The notes beneath the pieces are model-generated. The model had not been told where the DNA came from. It ran no database searches and worked only from the letters and a program-made list of their open reading frames with translations. Of a stretch of 64,000 nt of DNA, positions 44,823 through 54,210 are shown one piece after another. How positions within the stretch are numbered: position 1 is the first letter of the stretch; every line of letters begins with the position of its first letter. A program made the translations under genes and the position numbers. This stretch comes from Sporocytophaga sp. (lineage in GTDB: Bacteria; Bacteroidota; Bacteroidia; Cytophagales; Cytophagaceae), in assembly GCF_017745095.1 (NCBI RefSeq), contig NZ_JAGHZZ010000007.1:259782-323781 (forward strand), in the 5' to 3' direction.

Positions 44823-46022
44823 TCAAATAACCTGAAGTAATTCCACTTTCGATTCCTCTACTGCTCTATTATACATAGCCAAATACTGTTCTCCAATAAG
44901 ACTCCAATCATATTCTTTTAAAAGTTTTTCCGCAGCTTTTTTTGCCTGTATTTGCACAGACTCCTTGCGCTCCATTAATTCTTCAATTTTATGTGCTAGA
45001 TCATCACTATTTCGGGATTGGAAAAACAAGCAATGTTCCTGCTCTTTAAACATTTCGGTCACACAGGGAAGGTCAGAAGAAATAAGCGGAATGCCAGCAG
45101 CAACAGGTTCAAGGACAGAATATGGCAAATACTCCAATTCACTAGGCATCACAAAGGCATTACAAATTTTAAACAACGTATTCCTTTGAACATCATTCAC
45201 CCAGTCCAAAACGACTATATTACTACCGAGTTTTTTAGTTTTATCATCTATTTTTTTCAGATAGCTATCCCATTTCAATTCCCAGCTTACATTCCTTCTT
45301 CCCGCTAGAATAAACTTAACATTTCGCCCTTTCTTCATCAATATCTTTGCTGCATCGAGAAAGTATTCTATCCCTTTTCCCTGAGCCCACCTTGACATGC
45401 AAAGCACTACAAATTCAGCTCCTCTTACCTTAGCTTTTATTTTCTTTTTAAAAGCTGCATCTTCTTTTTCATAATCAATAGAACTGACGCCATTAGGTAT
45501 AAAGCTCACGGCTTTGTCATAAAAAACATTTCCATAAGCTGTGCTAAGATTAATATAAGATGAATAATTCAAAATGTGAATTGTTTGTGCCTTTTCCAAC
45601 AACATTTCTTCACAATTGATTGAAGAAACAGGATTCACTCTTATCCCTTTTTCAAATTTAGCAATACCATGTACACTGTATACTAATTTCTGATCCGGCA
45701 GTTCCTGAACAACGCGTGAAATAATTTTATCAATAATCCAGTGTGAGTTAAAAACATGTATCAGATCATACTTTTCGGATTTAATTAATTTGACACAATT
45801 TGATACATATTGTGCAGGATAAGTAGCTATAAGCTTAGAAGTATTATTAGCATTGCATCTATAATGCTTTGCAGAAACCGATAAATATTTCGGGCTATAA
45901 CCAAGATGAAAAACATCCAAATCCAAGGTTTTCCTGAGTTCAGAAGTAAGACCATTTACCACTCTCCCTACTCCTCCCAAAACATGTTCACCGAATTCAA
46001 AGGTTACAAATAAAATTTTCAT
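44823..46022 (-). CDS. GT4-family glycosyltransferase
   Basis: 399 residues of GT-B fold. The N-terminal Rossmann domain has the donor/acceptor glycine loop GGVGRVVNGL. The C-terminal domain has the nucleotide-sugar site: VLCMSRWAQGKGIEYFLDA and the E-x7-E region SELEYLPYSVLEPVAAGIP. It retains the reaction type (inverting or retaining) of family 4, retaining. It probably builds a surface polysaccharide or glycolipid. Cytoplasmic or peripheral. Convergent with the VTC-cluster TolC gene. The acceptor and sugar cannot be told. Confidence 0.92.
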   Translation of the reverse strand: MKILFVTFEFGEHVLGGVGRVVNGLTSELRKTLDLDVFHLGYSPKYLSVSAKHYRCNANNTSKLIATYPAQYVSNCVKLIKSEKYDLIHVFNSHWIIDKIISRVVQELPDQKLVYSVHGIAKFEKGIRVNPVSSINCEEMLLEKAQTIHILNYSSYINLSTAYGNVFYDKAVSFIPNGVSSIDYEKEDAAFKKKIKAKVRGAEFVVLCMSRWAQGKGIEYFLDAAKILMKKGRNVKFILAGRRNVSWELKWDSYLKKIDDKTKKLGSNIVVLDWVNDVQRNTLFKICNAFVMPSELEYLPYSVLEPVAAGIPLISSDLPCVTEMFKEQEHCLFFQSRNSDDLAHKIEELMERKESVQIQAKKAAEKLLKEYDWSLIGEQYLAMYNRAVEESKVELLQVI

Positions 46023-46305
46023 AAATATGATTACTTAGGGATTCAAAGAAAATTTATGTTCCTTCTCCATGCAGGAAATTCACTAACAGTGAACTCACTG
46101 AATACATTATGCTAATGTTATATGGAACAAATAACCGAGAAGGACTATGAATCCTTTCTGATTATAAAAGAACAGTTTAAACTTGCGGTATTAACGATTT
46201 AAAAATTCGAGAATGAGCTTAATCAGAGTAGATACTCAAAATATGATATGCGGTATTTCAGGTGCTTCCACTCTGATAGCTCAAACACTACTTCCTCACA
46301 CTAAA

Positions 46306-46539
46306 CTAAAGATTGTTTTGGGAGTGATATCCAACTTCTTTGGATATTGAGGTCACTTCCCTATTCTTATTATTTGAATTATTTTTCATGACGACTTCAA
46401 GCCCTTTTTCCGTGAGCGCTTTCACAGCCATTCTATTTTGTTTAATCAGGTACAGCCTATTCATCATCATTAATCCTGCTACAAATGAAATCGAGTATTG
46501 TACTGGATTAATGAAAAGAAAGTATAAAAAACTACTCAT
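46306..46539 (-). CDS. Possible small membrane protein downstream of the methyltransferase
   Basis: 77 residues from the ATG at 46539 (MSSFLYFLFINPVQYSISFV) that overlaps the methyltransferase stop as ATGAGTAG; a frame-upstream ATG at 46551 lies in that gene. One hydrophobic segment (about 1-27), then a polar Lys/Asn-rich tail (MKNNSNNKNREVTS). The overlap suggests coupling, but there is no recognisable family and the DNA is AT-rich, so it could be chance. Confidence 0.35.
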   Translation of the reverse strand: MSSFLYFLFINPVQYSISFVAGLMMMNRLYLIKQNRMAVKALTEKGLEVVMKNNSNNKNREVTSISKEVGYHSQNNL

Positions 46540-47185
46540 CTTTTTGACCAATGAGATCAGCCATTACCTGAAACTTGTTATAAGACTTCATGGTATAGAA
46601 TTCCTTAAAGTGAATCCAGTCTCTGTTATCCCATCCTATCCTTTGAAATACACCAAGGTTTTCATCTTCAACTCTAATATATTTGAAATCAGTTCTGTTC
46701 TTTTTAACAAAGCTTTCTACCATACAGGTGCTTCTCATCCAAGTATCATGGAAGACTATAAAACCTCCCATATCCAGTAAACGATCCGCATAAAAAAAAT
46801 CGACAAAGATGCCGTCAAATCTGTGATCTCCATCAATAAAGATTAAATCAAAAGACCTTTGCTCACTCAACAACTGGGGCATTACTATATGTGAGAAGTT
46901 ACGATGCAGCTCAAGGTTATGTCCCAATCCCAGTTTTTCTATATTCTTAATACCTATATTTTGAAATCTTTCCTGATAAGGATCAATGGCTACGTGGTGA
47001 CTTTGTGATGCAGACATGATGTATGACCCGGACTTTCCATAAGCAAAGCCTACTTCGAGAGTTCTCTTAAGACCATTTTCCTTTACCAGGTTGTACAAGA
47101 CCTCTCCTTGACTATCAGCAACCGATGTAACCTCATCTTCCTTAGGTATATCAATTGTATTTTTTATCCGGCCGAAAGCATCCAT
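46532..47185 (-). CDS. Class I SAM-dependent methyltransferase
   Basis: 217 residues. Motif I is LEVGFAYGKSGSYIM (SAM binding), motif II DPYQERF, and motif IV FIDGDHRFDGIFVD, which is typical of the Methyltransf_24-type group that often acts on sugars or small molecules in polysaccharide loci. MGGFIVFHDTWM completes the fold. Soluble and cytoplasmic. Lies upstream of the glycosyltransferase gene on the same strand, about 0.5 kb away, so a shared role in surface-sugar decoration is possible. Confidence 0.88.
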   Translation of the reverse strand: MDAFGRIKNTIDIPKEDEVTSVADSQGEVLYNLVKENGLKRTLEVGFAYGKSGSYIMSASQSHHVAIDPYQERFQNIGIKNIEKLGLGHNLELHRNFSHIVMPQLLSEQRSFDLIFIDGDHRFDGIFVDFFYADRLLDMGGFIVFHDTWMRSTCMVESFVKKNRTDFKYIRVEDENLGVFQRIGWDNRDWIHFKEFYTMKSYNKFQVMADLIGQKDE

Positions 47186-47534
47186 AAATTATATTTTTTG
47201 AAAAGTCTTCTAAAATAAAATATCAGGGCTAAACCCTGGCTTCACTTCTATTCAAAGAATTCCTCCTTACATGTTTCATTTTTTTTGAATGTTTACACAT
47301 ACAAAAAGTTTATAATCAGAACACATCAGAGAGGATGTTTATCAAATATCGACAGAAATTTCAGTTCAAGGAGAGATAACTATTGAACGGTAAGTTTTAA
47401 ATGATAATCGGTAAAGTTGCGTTCACAAGTGGTCGTTTTATAGGTTAAAAACATCGACAAACCACCTTTTTAAATAAACAAAGGTGTTTAAACACTAATT
47501 TAAACCACTCAAAAAAATCATTAAAAAAATAAAA
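47186..47534. other. Intergenic region with one weak hairpin
   Basis: 349 nt downstream of the LytS-like gene and upstream of the methyltransferase. The only structure seen is CAGGG (47224-47228) with CCCTG (47234-47238), followed on the minus strand by a T-rich stretch; it may be a weak terminator. No gene found. Confidence 0.4.
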
Positions 47535-49847
47535 TTATACATATTCTACCAACTGAAGTTTGAGTATAACTGTAGTTCCGGATGGATTTCCATCCAAGGT
47601 AAATTCATCTCTTATACCAACCTCCATATTGGAATTGTCTTTTGCATTCAGCAGTTCTAATCGGTCACGGGTGAGGTTCATTGCGACAGATTTATAATCT
47701 TTGCTTCTGTTTTCATTAATTACTTTAGAAGCCTCTCTGCCAATACCATTGTCATAGATATAACAATTCAGAAAACCTTCTGATGGGAAAATTGAAATTT
47801 TTAATAATCCTCCGCTGACCTTATGTCTCAGGCCATGCATAATAGAGTTTTCAACATAGGGCTGAATCAACATTGGAGGAATTGCGATCATATCAGATTC
47901 AATTTCTTTCACTTCTATCTGATAAGTAAAAGAATTACCCAGCCGCATCTGCTCAAGTTCTATGTAACTCTTTAATGCTTCCAATTCGCTATGAAGACTT
48001 ACCATTTCTTTTGATGTATTCTCTAAAATACTTCTCATCAGTCTGGCATAACATGCTAGAAATCTATTTGCCTTATCGCTATCATTTGAATTGATGAAAC
48101 CTTGTATAGAATTAAGAGAATTAAACAAAAAATGAGGGTTCATCTGTGATCGCAGAAGACGCTGTTGAATTTCGAGATTGGCGAATTTCAGTTGACTTTC
48201 TCTTGCATTCTTTCTCTGACTGTAATAACCAAATGCAAGAAAAATTAACGTCAAGCCACCTGAAAAGCCAAAGATGATCCATAAACGTTCATGAGCAGAC
48301 TTATTCAATTCTGTCCTTTGCTTTTCAATATCCAATTCATTTTGTAAGTTTTCTTTAGCAAGTTCATTAAGCTTTACCGCTGTTTTTTGCGTGAGCAGAT
48401 CTTGCTCTGACCTGCTTTTCTGAAGCTCTGATATCTCATGTGCTTTCCTTTCATTCTCCAACTCTTTCTGAGTCAATAACCACATTCTGCTAACCCTATC
48501 CTTATTAAGCATTTCATTATTAAGAGCCATCTTCTGAAGACTATTTTGCTGAGCTAGCAACACAATATCCTTTTCTCTTTGTTCAGACAAAAGCTTATAC
48601 TGTTTTAGAACAAGATTATCAATTTCCTTATTGAGCAACAATTGCTGAATCTTTGACTCTTTAGTGCTTATCAGAGAGTCCACTTCCGCCTGCCTGTTCT
48701 GAAAAAGAGTTGAGATAAGATTTAAACTATCATTGAGTTTTTTATATTGATCATAATAATACTTCTGTTCTTTAGTTTTCCCTTTCTGTTCCATGATCTT
48801 AGATCTTATGTAATAGCATTGGGAAAGAAGAGATAAATTATTACTGTTTTTGATCAGATCTATAGCAATACGATTATTGTCAGAAGCTTCACTATATTTT
48901 TTAAACTCAAGCAAAGTTGCTGCTAAGTAATTCCGCACTGTAGCCTCCTTTTCTTTGTTTTTATCCATACTCACAACTTTCAATGCTTCGTTCAATGCCA
49001 TTAATGAAGAATCTAAATCCTTTTTTATATTATATATTGCGCCAATATTTATTAAAGTTATATAAAGAGAATCTGTATCTCCAGTTTCAATACTTGTAAT
49101 CTTGGACTTTTTAAAATAAACCAAAGCCTTTTCATTATCAGATTTGAAATTATACAGGTAGCCGATATTATTAAGAATGGTTGCTTTAGTATGCTGATCA
49201 ACACTATGAGTTACAAGATCAAATTGTTTAAACTCCATTAAAAGTGCGTTATCATAATCATGACGTTCTAAAAATATGTCACTTTTTTTCTTGTAGATCC
49301 TCTGAAGAAATACAACATCTTTGAAAGAACTTAAAGCAATGGCCTTGTCATATTCAACTAAAGCAAGGTCTGCCTGATTGAGGTGAGAATAAATATCTCC
49401 TTCAGCTTCTTTTATATCTTTTTTGAATTCGGGATCAATAGATGTACTATCTGCCAGTTTATAGTATTCAAGACCTTTTTTATATCCTCCCCAATCATGA
49501 TATAGATCTCCCAGGGTCTTTAATACTTCTGATTTTTTACCAACATTTTTATCAAAAATTTTCAGCGAAGTAAAAAGGTATTCCAAAGCTACAAGGTAAC
49601 TGCCGTTTTTCTGAAATACTTTTCCAATAATAAAACTACTTTCACCTTTTAATACTGTATCTTCTTTAGCTATAGCATTATCATAGACTACTCTCGCTTT
49701 ATCCAAAGCTTGAGCAAATTTCCTTTGCTGCAAATCTCTCTGAGCATCTAGAAGCAATTGATTTTCAAATACATTTTGAGCAAAAGCCAAATTTGCCGCA
49801 AAGACAAAGCAAAGCACCAAAAAACTTTTGAAGAAAAAGGCCCACAT
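47535..49847 (-). CDS. LytS-type sensor histidine kinase with TPR sensor region
   Basis: 770 residues. A signal peptide or N-terminal helix (about 5-25, LCFVFAANLAFAQ) is followed by a large periplasmic TPR-repeat region (about 60-390; units such as ALVYFKKSKITSIETGD). A long coiled coil follows (about 390-515), then one transmembrane helix (about 520-543) and the His_kinase/LytS domain with His572 in MNPHFLFNSLN. The HATPase has PPMLIQPYVENSIMHGL and DNGIGREA. It autophosphorylates and should pass phosphate to the LytTR regulator encoded upstream. The start overlaps that regulator's stop (TAATG). Unknown signal. Confidence 0.93.
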   Translation of the reverse strand: MWAFFFKSFLVLCFVFAANLAFAQNVFENQLLLDAQRDLQQRKFAQALDKARVVYDNAIAKEDTVLKGESSFIIGKVFQKNGSYLVALEYLFTSLKIFDKNVGKKSEVLKTLGDLYHDWGGYKKGLEYYKLADSTSIDPEFKKDIKEAEGDIYSHLNQADLALVEYDKAIALSSFKDVVFLQRIYKKKSDIFLERHDYDNALLMEFKQFDLVTHSVDQHTKATILNNIGYLYNFKSDNEKALVYFKKSKITSIETGDTDSLYITLINIGAIYNIKKDLDSSLMALNEALKVVSMDKNKEKEATVRNYLAATLLEFKKYSEASDNNRIAIDLIKNSNNLSLLSQCYYIRSKIMEQKGKTKEQKYYYDQYKKLNDSLNLISTLFQNRQAEVDSLISTKESKIQQLLLNKEIDNLVLKQYKLLSEQREKDIVLLAQQNSLQKMALNNEMLNKDRVSRMWLLTQKELENERKAHEISELQKSRSEQDLLTQKTAVKLNELAKENLQNELDIEKQRTELNKSAHERLWIIFGFSGGLTLIFLAFGYYSQRKNARESQLKFANLEIQQRLLRSQMNPHFLFNSLNSIQGFINSNDSDKANRFLACYARLMRSILENTSKEMVSLHSELEALKSYIELEQMRLGNSFTYQIEVKEIESDMIAIPPMLIQPYVENSIMHGLRHKVSGGLLKISIFPSEGFLNCYIYDNGIGREASKVINENRSKDYKSVAMNLTRDRLELLNAKDNSNMEVGIRDEFTLDGNPSGTTVILKLQLVEYV

Positions 49848-50584
49848 TAGTTATTGAATAAGTATTTTAAGAATACATCTTTTCTGCGTCTTGAAACCTC
49901 GACTCTGGCTCCATCTTTCATAATCACCTGACTATCTTTGGGAAGATATCTTTCCACAAATTCAAGGTTAATCAAATGAGATTTATGAATCCTGAGAAAC
50001 TTAGAGCCTGAGAGTAATTCGTCAAATTCTTTTAGCGTCTTAGATACTAGCTGAGGTTGATGGTTCTTCAGATAAAAAATTGTATAATTCCCATTTGCTT
50101 CACACCTGATTATTTCATTTACTTCTGCAACAAAAAATTCATCTTTGGATGGAAGTACAATTTTCTCATTTCCATTTTTGTTCTTTTGAAGAATTTTAAT
50201 TTTGTTAGCCATTGCTTCGTTGGAAACCTTAACAGCCTTATCCACAGCCTGAACAAGCAAATCCGGGTCAACGGGTTTTAAAAGATAATCCAAAGCGCAA
50301 AAACGGAAAGCTTTTATTGCATAATGATCAAATGCAGTCACAAAAATCACCTGAAAGGTTGGCTCGTCTGGAAGTTGCTGAAGTATATCGAAACCAACCC
50401 CATCTTTCATCTCCACATCCAGAAAAACAAGGTCAGGATTATTTTTTTCAATAGCCTGAAGCCCGGAAACTACCCCATGAGCAAAATCAACTACATTAAT
50501 ATCAGGACAATACCTATTCAACAATCCCCTTAATGCCTCGACACTGGTAAGTTCATCATCTATTATTATAGCTGACTTATTCAT
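49847..50584 (-). CDS. LytTR-family response regulator
   Basis: 245 residues. The receiver domain (about 4-125) has phospho-acceptor Asp56 (LVFLDVEMKDG), Asp9-Asp10 and the conserved Lys of YLLKPV. The LytTR DNA-binding domain (about 145-245) has FFVAEVNEIIRCEANGNYTI and FLRIHKSHLIN. It pairs with the LytS-type kinase downstream (overlapping genes). Its promoter region is shared with the divergent TonB receptor gene (120 nt between starts), which makes that receptor an obvious candidate target; this is inference. Confidence 0.94.
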   Translation of the reverse strand: MNKSAIIIDDELTSVEALRGLLNRYCPDINVVDFAHGVVSGLQAIEKNNPDLVFLDVEMKDGVGFDILQQLPDEPTFQVIFVTAFDHYAIKAFRFCALDYLLKPVDPDLLVQAVDKAVKVSNEAMANKIKILQKNKNGNEKIVLPSKDEFFVAEVNEIIRCEANGNYTIFYLKNHQPQLVSKTLKEFDELLSGSKFLRIHKSHLINLEFVERYLPKDSQVIMKDGARVEVSRRRKDVFLKYLFNN

Positions 50585-50704
50585 ATTAATCCTTTATATT
50601 TATAATTTGTAAGAAAGAAGTAAGAATCATAACAAGATAACATTTTTTTTACATCTTTATATTACCGTCTTCATATTGTATTTCCCAACAGCATAGTCAC
50701 TACC

Positions 50705-53209
50705 ATGCAATTAAAATGTATTATTCTAAGTTTAGCTCTATTGGCTACCTATTCACTGGCAGCTCAAGATATAAGCTTTGAGAAGAAGGTAATCTCCATT
50801 GAAGAGCTCATAGACTCCACAGTTTCAATTGGTTCTTTCTTAGACCTCGATATCAGGCATTCACCGGTAAGTATTTCGGTAATCACTGCCGATCAAATAC
50901 AAAATTCAGGAGCAAGACATCTATCTGAACTATTAGAAATATATGTACCTGGTTTTCAATACATGTACAATAAATGGAATGGTATCATTTGGGGAATGCG
51001 GGGTGTAGCTGCGGACAGGAATACTAAATTTATTTTTCTGGTGAATGGCCATAAGATGAATACGGAATCAAGAGATGGAGCATTTTCTGAACTCAACCTT
51101 GGTTTTTTATCAGACCTTGAAAAAGTTGAAGTACTCAGAGGTCCTTCAGGACTTGTTTATGGATCTGGCTCCATTGGCGGGGTTATTAACCTTGTAACTA
51201 AGAGATATATTCAGGATAAAAGAATACTTGAAGCAGGTATAGAAACATGGAGCCTCAAAACCGGAGGTACTATAGATAATTTTTCTGTTTCGGAAAGACT
51301 TAATAATGGCGGCACTATACAACTTTATGGTGGGATAAAATGGTCTCAGGGGAGTGGTATGCAAACTCCGCATATTTATGGAAGACCGTCATGGCCATCT
51401 CCCCAAACAAGAGAGGATCATCCGACAACAGGTATTCCCGCCACTGGCAGCAGCTGGGACACTCCAGGTAATTTCATCTTTTCAACCGACTACCAGATTA
51501 AAAACTGGAGAGCATATGCACGTGTCACTCATCAAGTTACCAATGCAGCAGGAATGTTTGTTATGGACCCATGGCCTGAAATTGCCGGAGTACCAGACTC
51601 CACAGTTACCCCAAGAATGGTTGATGGCAAGCTCGTGGGCCCGGGAGGTTTCTGGGGGCTAACAGAAGGGAACGGTAATAACAGGAGACAATATAAATTG
51701 AGCAATATCACCATTCAGATCAATAAGGATTTTAAACTTAAGAAAAATCCAATCAAGCTGAATTGCGGAATGGATCTGGTTTCCAGCAAAATTACAGTAC
51801 AAAATCTTCCTGAATATAACAGAGTAGCTAATGAAGAAATAAAAGAAATTGAAGCTTTCGGAGAAAGAAGATTTAACCTGACTGGCACATATATTATAAA
51901 CAGGAAATCTTTCCAAATAGCAACTGGTATAGATAGCAGATTATTTATTTTCGGAAAAGACCTTGCCGGCAAAAACTCCCAGCAAGAAAAAGCCAACCAC
52001 CCTATAATTGCAAATGTAATGTACTTCAATCAGGCAGTATTCTCTGAAGGAGTATTTTTCCCAGACCCCAAAATAATGCTGGACATGGGTATCAGATATG
52101 ACCTGCATACACGTACTGTCAATATAGGAGGCTTCATCAACTCAAGATTAGGGATGGTATATACTATTAACCCAAACAGCAACATCAGATTAACTTATCA
52201 ATCTTCAGGTAACAATGGAAGTGCCGACAATTACGAACCCAACAGAAATATATTCGACGATCAGGGAGTACCATACAAGGTACCGCATTATGAAGTACCA
52301 ACTGTAAAGCCCAACGAAAACTCTACTCCTATAGAACCTGTCAGCACCAAAGAACTCAGAGCTGTTAAACCAGAAAAAGCTTATTCATGGGAGCTATCAA
52401 GCTTATATGAAAAGAAGAACTTGAGAGTACATGCATCTTTATCCTACAATACCATCAAAGACCTTTTTGCGTGGAACCAGGCTTCTTTCAGAGTAATCAA
52501 TATTGGTAAATATCATTTTGTAAATGGTGAAATAGAATTGCAATACAATATTGGAAAACTCTCCATAGGCCTCAATCATGTGATAACAAGACTAGTCAAC
52601 ACAGACGTACTTAAAGAAGGAAAGCAAATGGATAAACTGGTATTTAAGGAAAAAGCTTACAATACAAAAGTTATTGACGGACAAACCTATTATTATCCTG
52701 TCGTATTAAAAAATTCACAAGGCCAAGACTCTACTACTAAATTTACCATCAACCCAGTATCGGATGGCATTTCAGTTGATGGCAAGAATTTTCTTAACCT
52801 TGCCTCCAATGTATCTAAAGCCTATATAGACTTTTCTTTCAACAGATGGTTTTCTGTTCACTCGGACTGGCGCTTGTTCTGGGGGCTTAAAGGAAGAAGC
52901 GACCTTATCAACTATACACCAGGAGAAACAGGAGTATTACAGGATTATACAAAATATTATCAATACAACAGCACTTATCCATATCTTAATGTAGACAGGA
53001 GAATGATTGTAAAATGGAACGTTGGATTTAAACTAGCTTTGAAAAACACTATGTTTCAGCTGTTCATTTATGACATTCTTTCGCCTCAATCATCTTCTAA
53101 TAACATAAACTCAATCCGGTGGCAACAAATGTCTGATTCGAAAGTACAGACTGACCTATACAGTTATGACTTCAGATCGTATGCACTGAAAGTGACATTC
53201 TTTTTCTAG
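50705..53209 (+). CDS. TonB-dependent outer-membrane receptor
   Basis: 834 residues with a signal peptide (1-20, YSLAAQ). The plug domain (about 45-165) has ISVITADQIQNSGARHLSEL, VEVLRGPSGLVYGSGSIGGV and INLVTKR, as in colicin I/vitamin B12-type receptors. The barrel follows to the end, and the last residue pattern (LKVTFFF) is the usual beta-signal. No SusD partner and no carboxypeptidase-like N-terminal extension, so it is a simple receptor for a metal chelate, vitamin or similar ligand. The ligand is unknown. It is followed after 133 nt by another barrel gene on the same strand. Confidence 0.93.
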   Translation: MQLKCIILSLALLATYSLAAQDISFEKKVISIEELIDSTVSIGSFLDLDIRHSPVSISVITADQIQNSGARHLSELLEIYVPGFQYMYNKWNGIIWGMRGVAADRNTKFIFLVNGHKMNTESRDGAFSELNLGFLSDLEKVEVLRGPSGLVYGSGSIGGVINLVTKRYIQDKRILEAGIETWSLKTGGTIDNFSVSERLNNGGTIQLYGGIKWSQGSGMQTPHIYGRPSWPSPQTREDHPTTGIPATGSSWDTPGNFIFSTDYQIKNWRAYARVTHQVTNAAGMFVMDPWPEIAGVPDSTVTPRMVDGKLVGPGGFWGLTEGNGNNRRQYKLSNITIQINKDFKLKKNPIKLNCGMDLVSSKITVQNLPEYNRVANEEIKEIEAFGERRFNLTGTYIINRKSFQIATGIDSRLFIFGKDLAGKNSQQEKANHPIIANVMYFNQAVFSEGVFFPDPKIMLDMGIRYDLHTRTVNIGGFINSRLGMVYTINPNSNIRLTYQSSGNNGSADNYEPNRNIFDDQGVPYKVPHYEVPTVKPNENSTPIEPVSTKELRAVKPEKAYSWELSSLYEKKNLRVHASLSYNTIKDLFAWNQASFRVINIGKYHFVNGEIELQYNIGKLSIGLNHVITRLVNTDVLKEGKQMDKLVFKEKAYNTKVIDGQTYYYPVVLKNSQGQDSTTKFTINPVSDGISVDGKNFLNLASNVSKAYIDFSFNRWFSVHSDWRLFWGLKGRSDLINYTPGETGVLQDYTKYYQYNSTYPYLNVDRRMIVKWNVGFKLALKNTMFQLFIYDILSPQSSSNNINSIRWQQMSDSKVQTDLYSYDFRSYALKVTFFF

Positions 53210-53228
53210 AAAAAAAATTAACTAGGAC

Positions 53229-53258
53229 GCTGTAGAATTTAACGCTGTAGAATTTAAC
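53229..53258. repeat. Perfect 15-bp direct repeat, two copies
   Basis: GCTGTAGAATTTAAC occurs twice without spacing (53229-53243 and 53244-53258) in the gap between the TonB receptor gene and the next barrel gene. It looks like a recent slippage duplication. Confidence 0.8.
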
Positions 53259-53342
53259 CTCTTCTGCAGCATATTTAGCTTCAATACGAGATCAAACAAA
53301 TATCAAAGATGGTGGTTAAGTCTGAGGCATGTGAGATTTCAA

Positions 53343-54164
53343 ATGAAAAACTTTTATCTTCTGTTCTTGATATTCCTTACCTCTATAAATATTTTTGCCC
53401 AAACTGATGCAAAAAAAGAGGCTTCTGTAACTAAAGAAGCTGAAGGTGGAGGTGTATCCAACGAGCAGATGACAAAATCCAACAATCCTCTTGCAAATCT
53501 CAATTCATTTAACCTGCAAAATTATTATTCACCAAAAATACAAGGCACGACTGAAGTCAGTAACTCATTACTAGTTAGAGGAGTTATGGTATCAGGAAGG
53601 CAAATCATAAGAGCTACAATGCCTATTACAACTACTCCGACAGTTGAAGGTTATAGATCAGGATTGGGAGACTTTTCCATATTTGATATTATAAAATTAA
53701 CAGGTGACAGTGCCAGAACTGAATTTGGTGTAGGTCCACTTATAGCTGCACCAACAGCGACAAGCAACTCAATAGGTTCCGGAAAGTGGCAAATTGGAGT
53801 AGCTACTGTCGTTATTCACCCTATGAAAGGTGGTAATATGATCGGTACTTTGATTACATACCAGACCTCTATTGCAGGTAATAAAAACAGAACCGGTACC
53901 AATCTATTGATATTTCAACCGGTTTTAACTCTAAACATGGGCAATGGCCTTTATGGACGAAGCGCAGGGGGAACATGGACCTTTGATTTTCAAAATAACA
54001 GAACTCTTATTCCACTTGGAATTGGCGTTGGCAAGATTTTCAAAGCAGGAAAAACGATCGTCAATATTTTTATAGAGCCAGAGTTAACGGTTTATAGTGA
54101 AGGACAAGGACAGCCTGCGTATCAAATATTTTTAGGCATGAATTTTCAATGGGCGAAAGATTAA
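53343..54164 (+). CDS. Neuromedin U-like outer-membrane beta-barrel protein
   Basis: 273 residues from ATG 53343 (MKNFYLLFLIFLTSINIFAQ signal peptide); a GTG four codons upstream is a poorer start. The mature protein begins with a Lys/Glu-rich stretch, then SNNPLANLNSFNLQNYY and LVRGVMVSGRQIIRATMPI, the pattern of bacterial proteins annotated as neuromedin U or transporter-like barrels. It continues as about 12 strands, ending FLGMNFQWAKD. Function unknown. It follows the TonB receptor gene by about 130 nt. Confidence 0.75.
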   Translation: MKNFYLLFLIFLTSINIFAQTDAKKEASVTKEAEGGGVSNEQMTKSNNPLANLNSFNLQNYYSPKIQGTTEVSNSLLVRGVMVSGRQIIRATMPITTTPTVEGYRSGLGDFSIFDIIKLTGDSARTEFGVGPLIAAPTATSNSIGSGKWQIGVATVVIHPMKGGNMIGTLITYQTSIAGNKNRTGTNLLIFQPVLTLNMGNGLYGRSAGGTWTFDFQNNRTLIPLGIGVGKIFKAGKTIVNIFIEPELTVYSEGQGQPAYQIFLGMNFQWAKD

Positions 54165-54168
54165 AAAG

Positions 54169-54210
54169 GTGTTAGCCATTGATTACAATGACTAACACTA
54201 AATATTTTTT
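54169..54210 (+). terminator. Terminator after the barrel gene
   Basis: A 12-bp stem with one internal mismatch (54169-54181 with 54186-54198) closed by ATTA is followed by AAATATTTTTT. It lies between convergent genes and may serve the GH43 gene too. Confidence 0.8.

Noticed and set aside
46340..46780. 146-codon plus-strand frame
   Set aside because: It runs antisense to the methyltransferase, whose motifs are clear.
47224..47238. CAGGG/CCCTG hairpin as a firm terminator
   Set aside because: Only five base pairs and about 300 nt from the gene it would serve.
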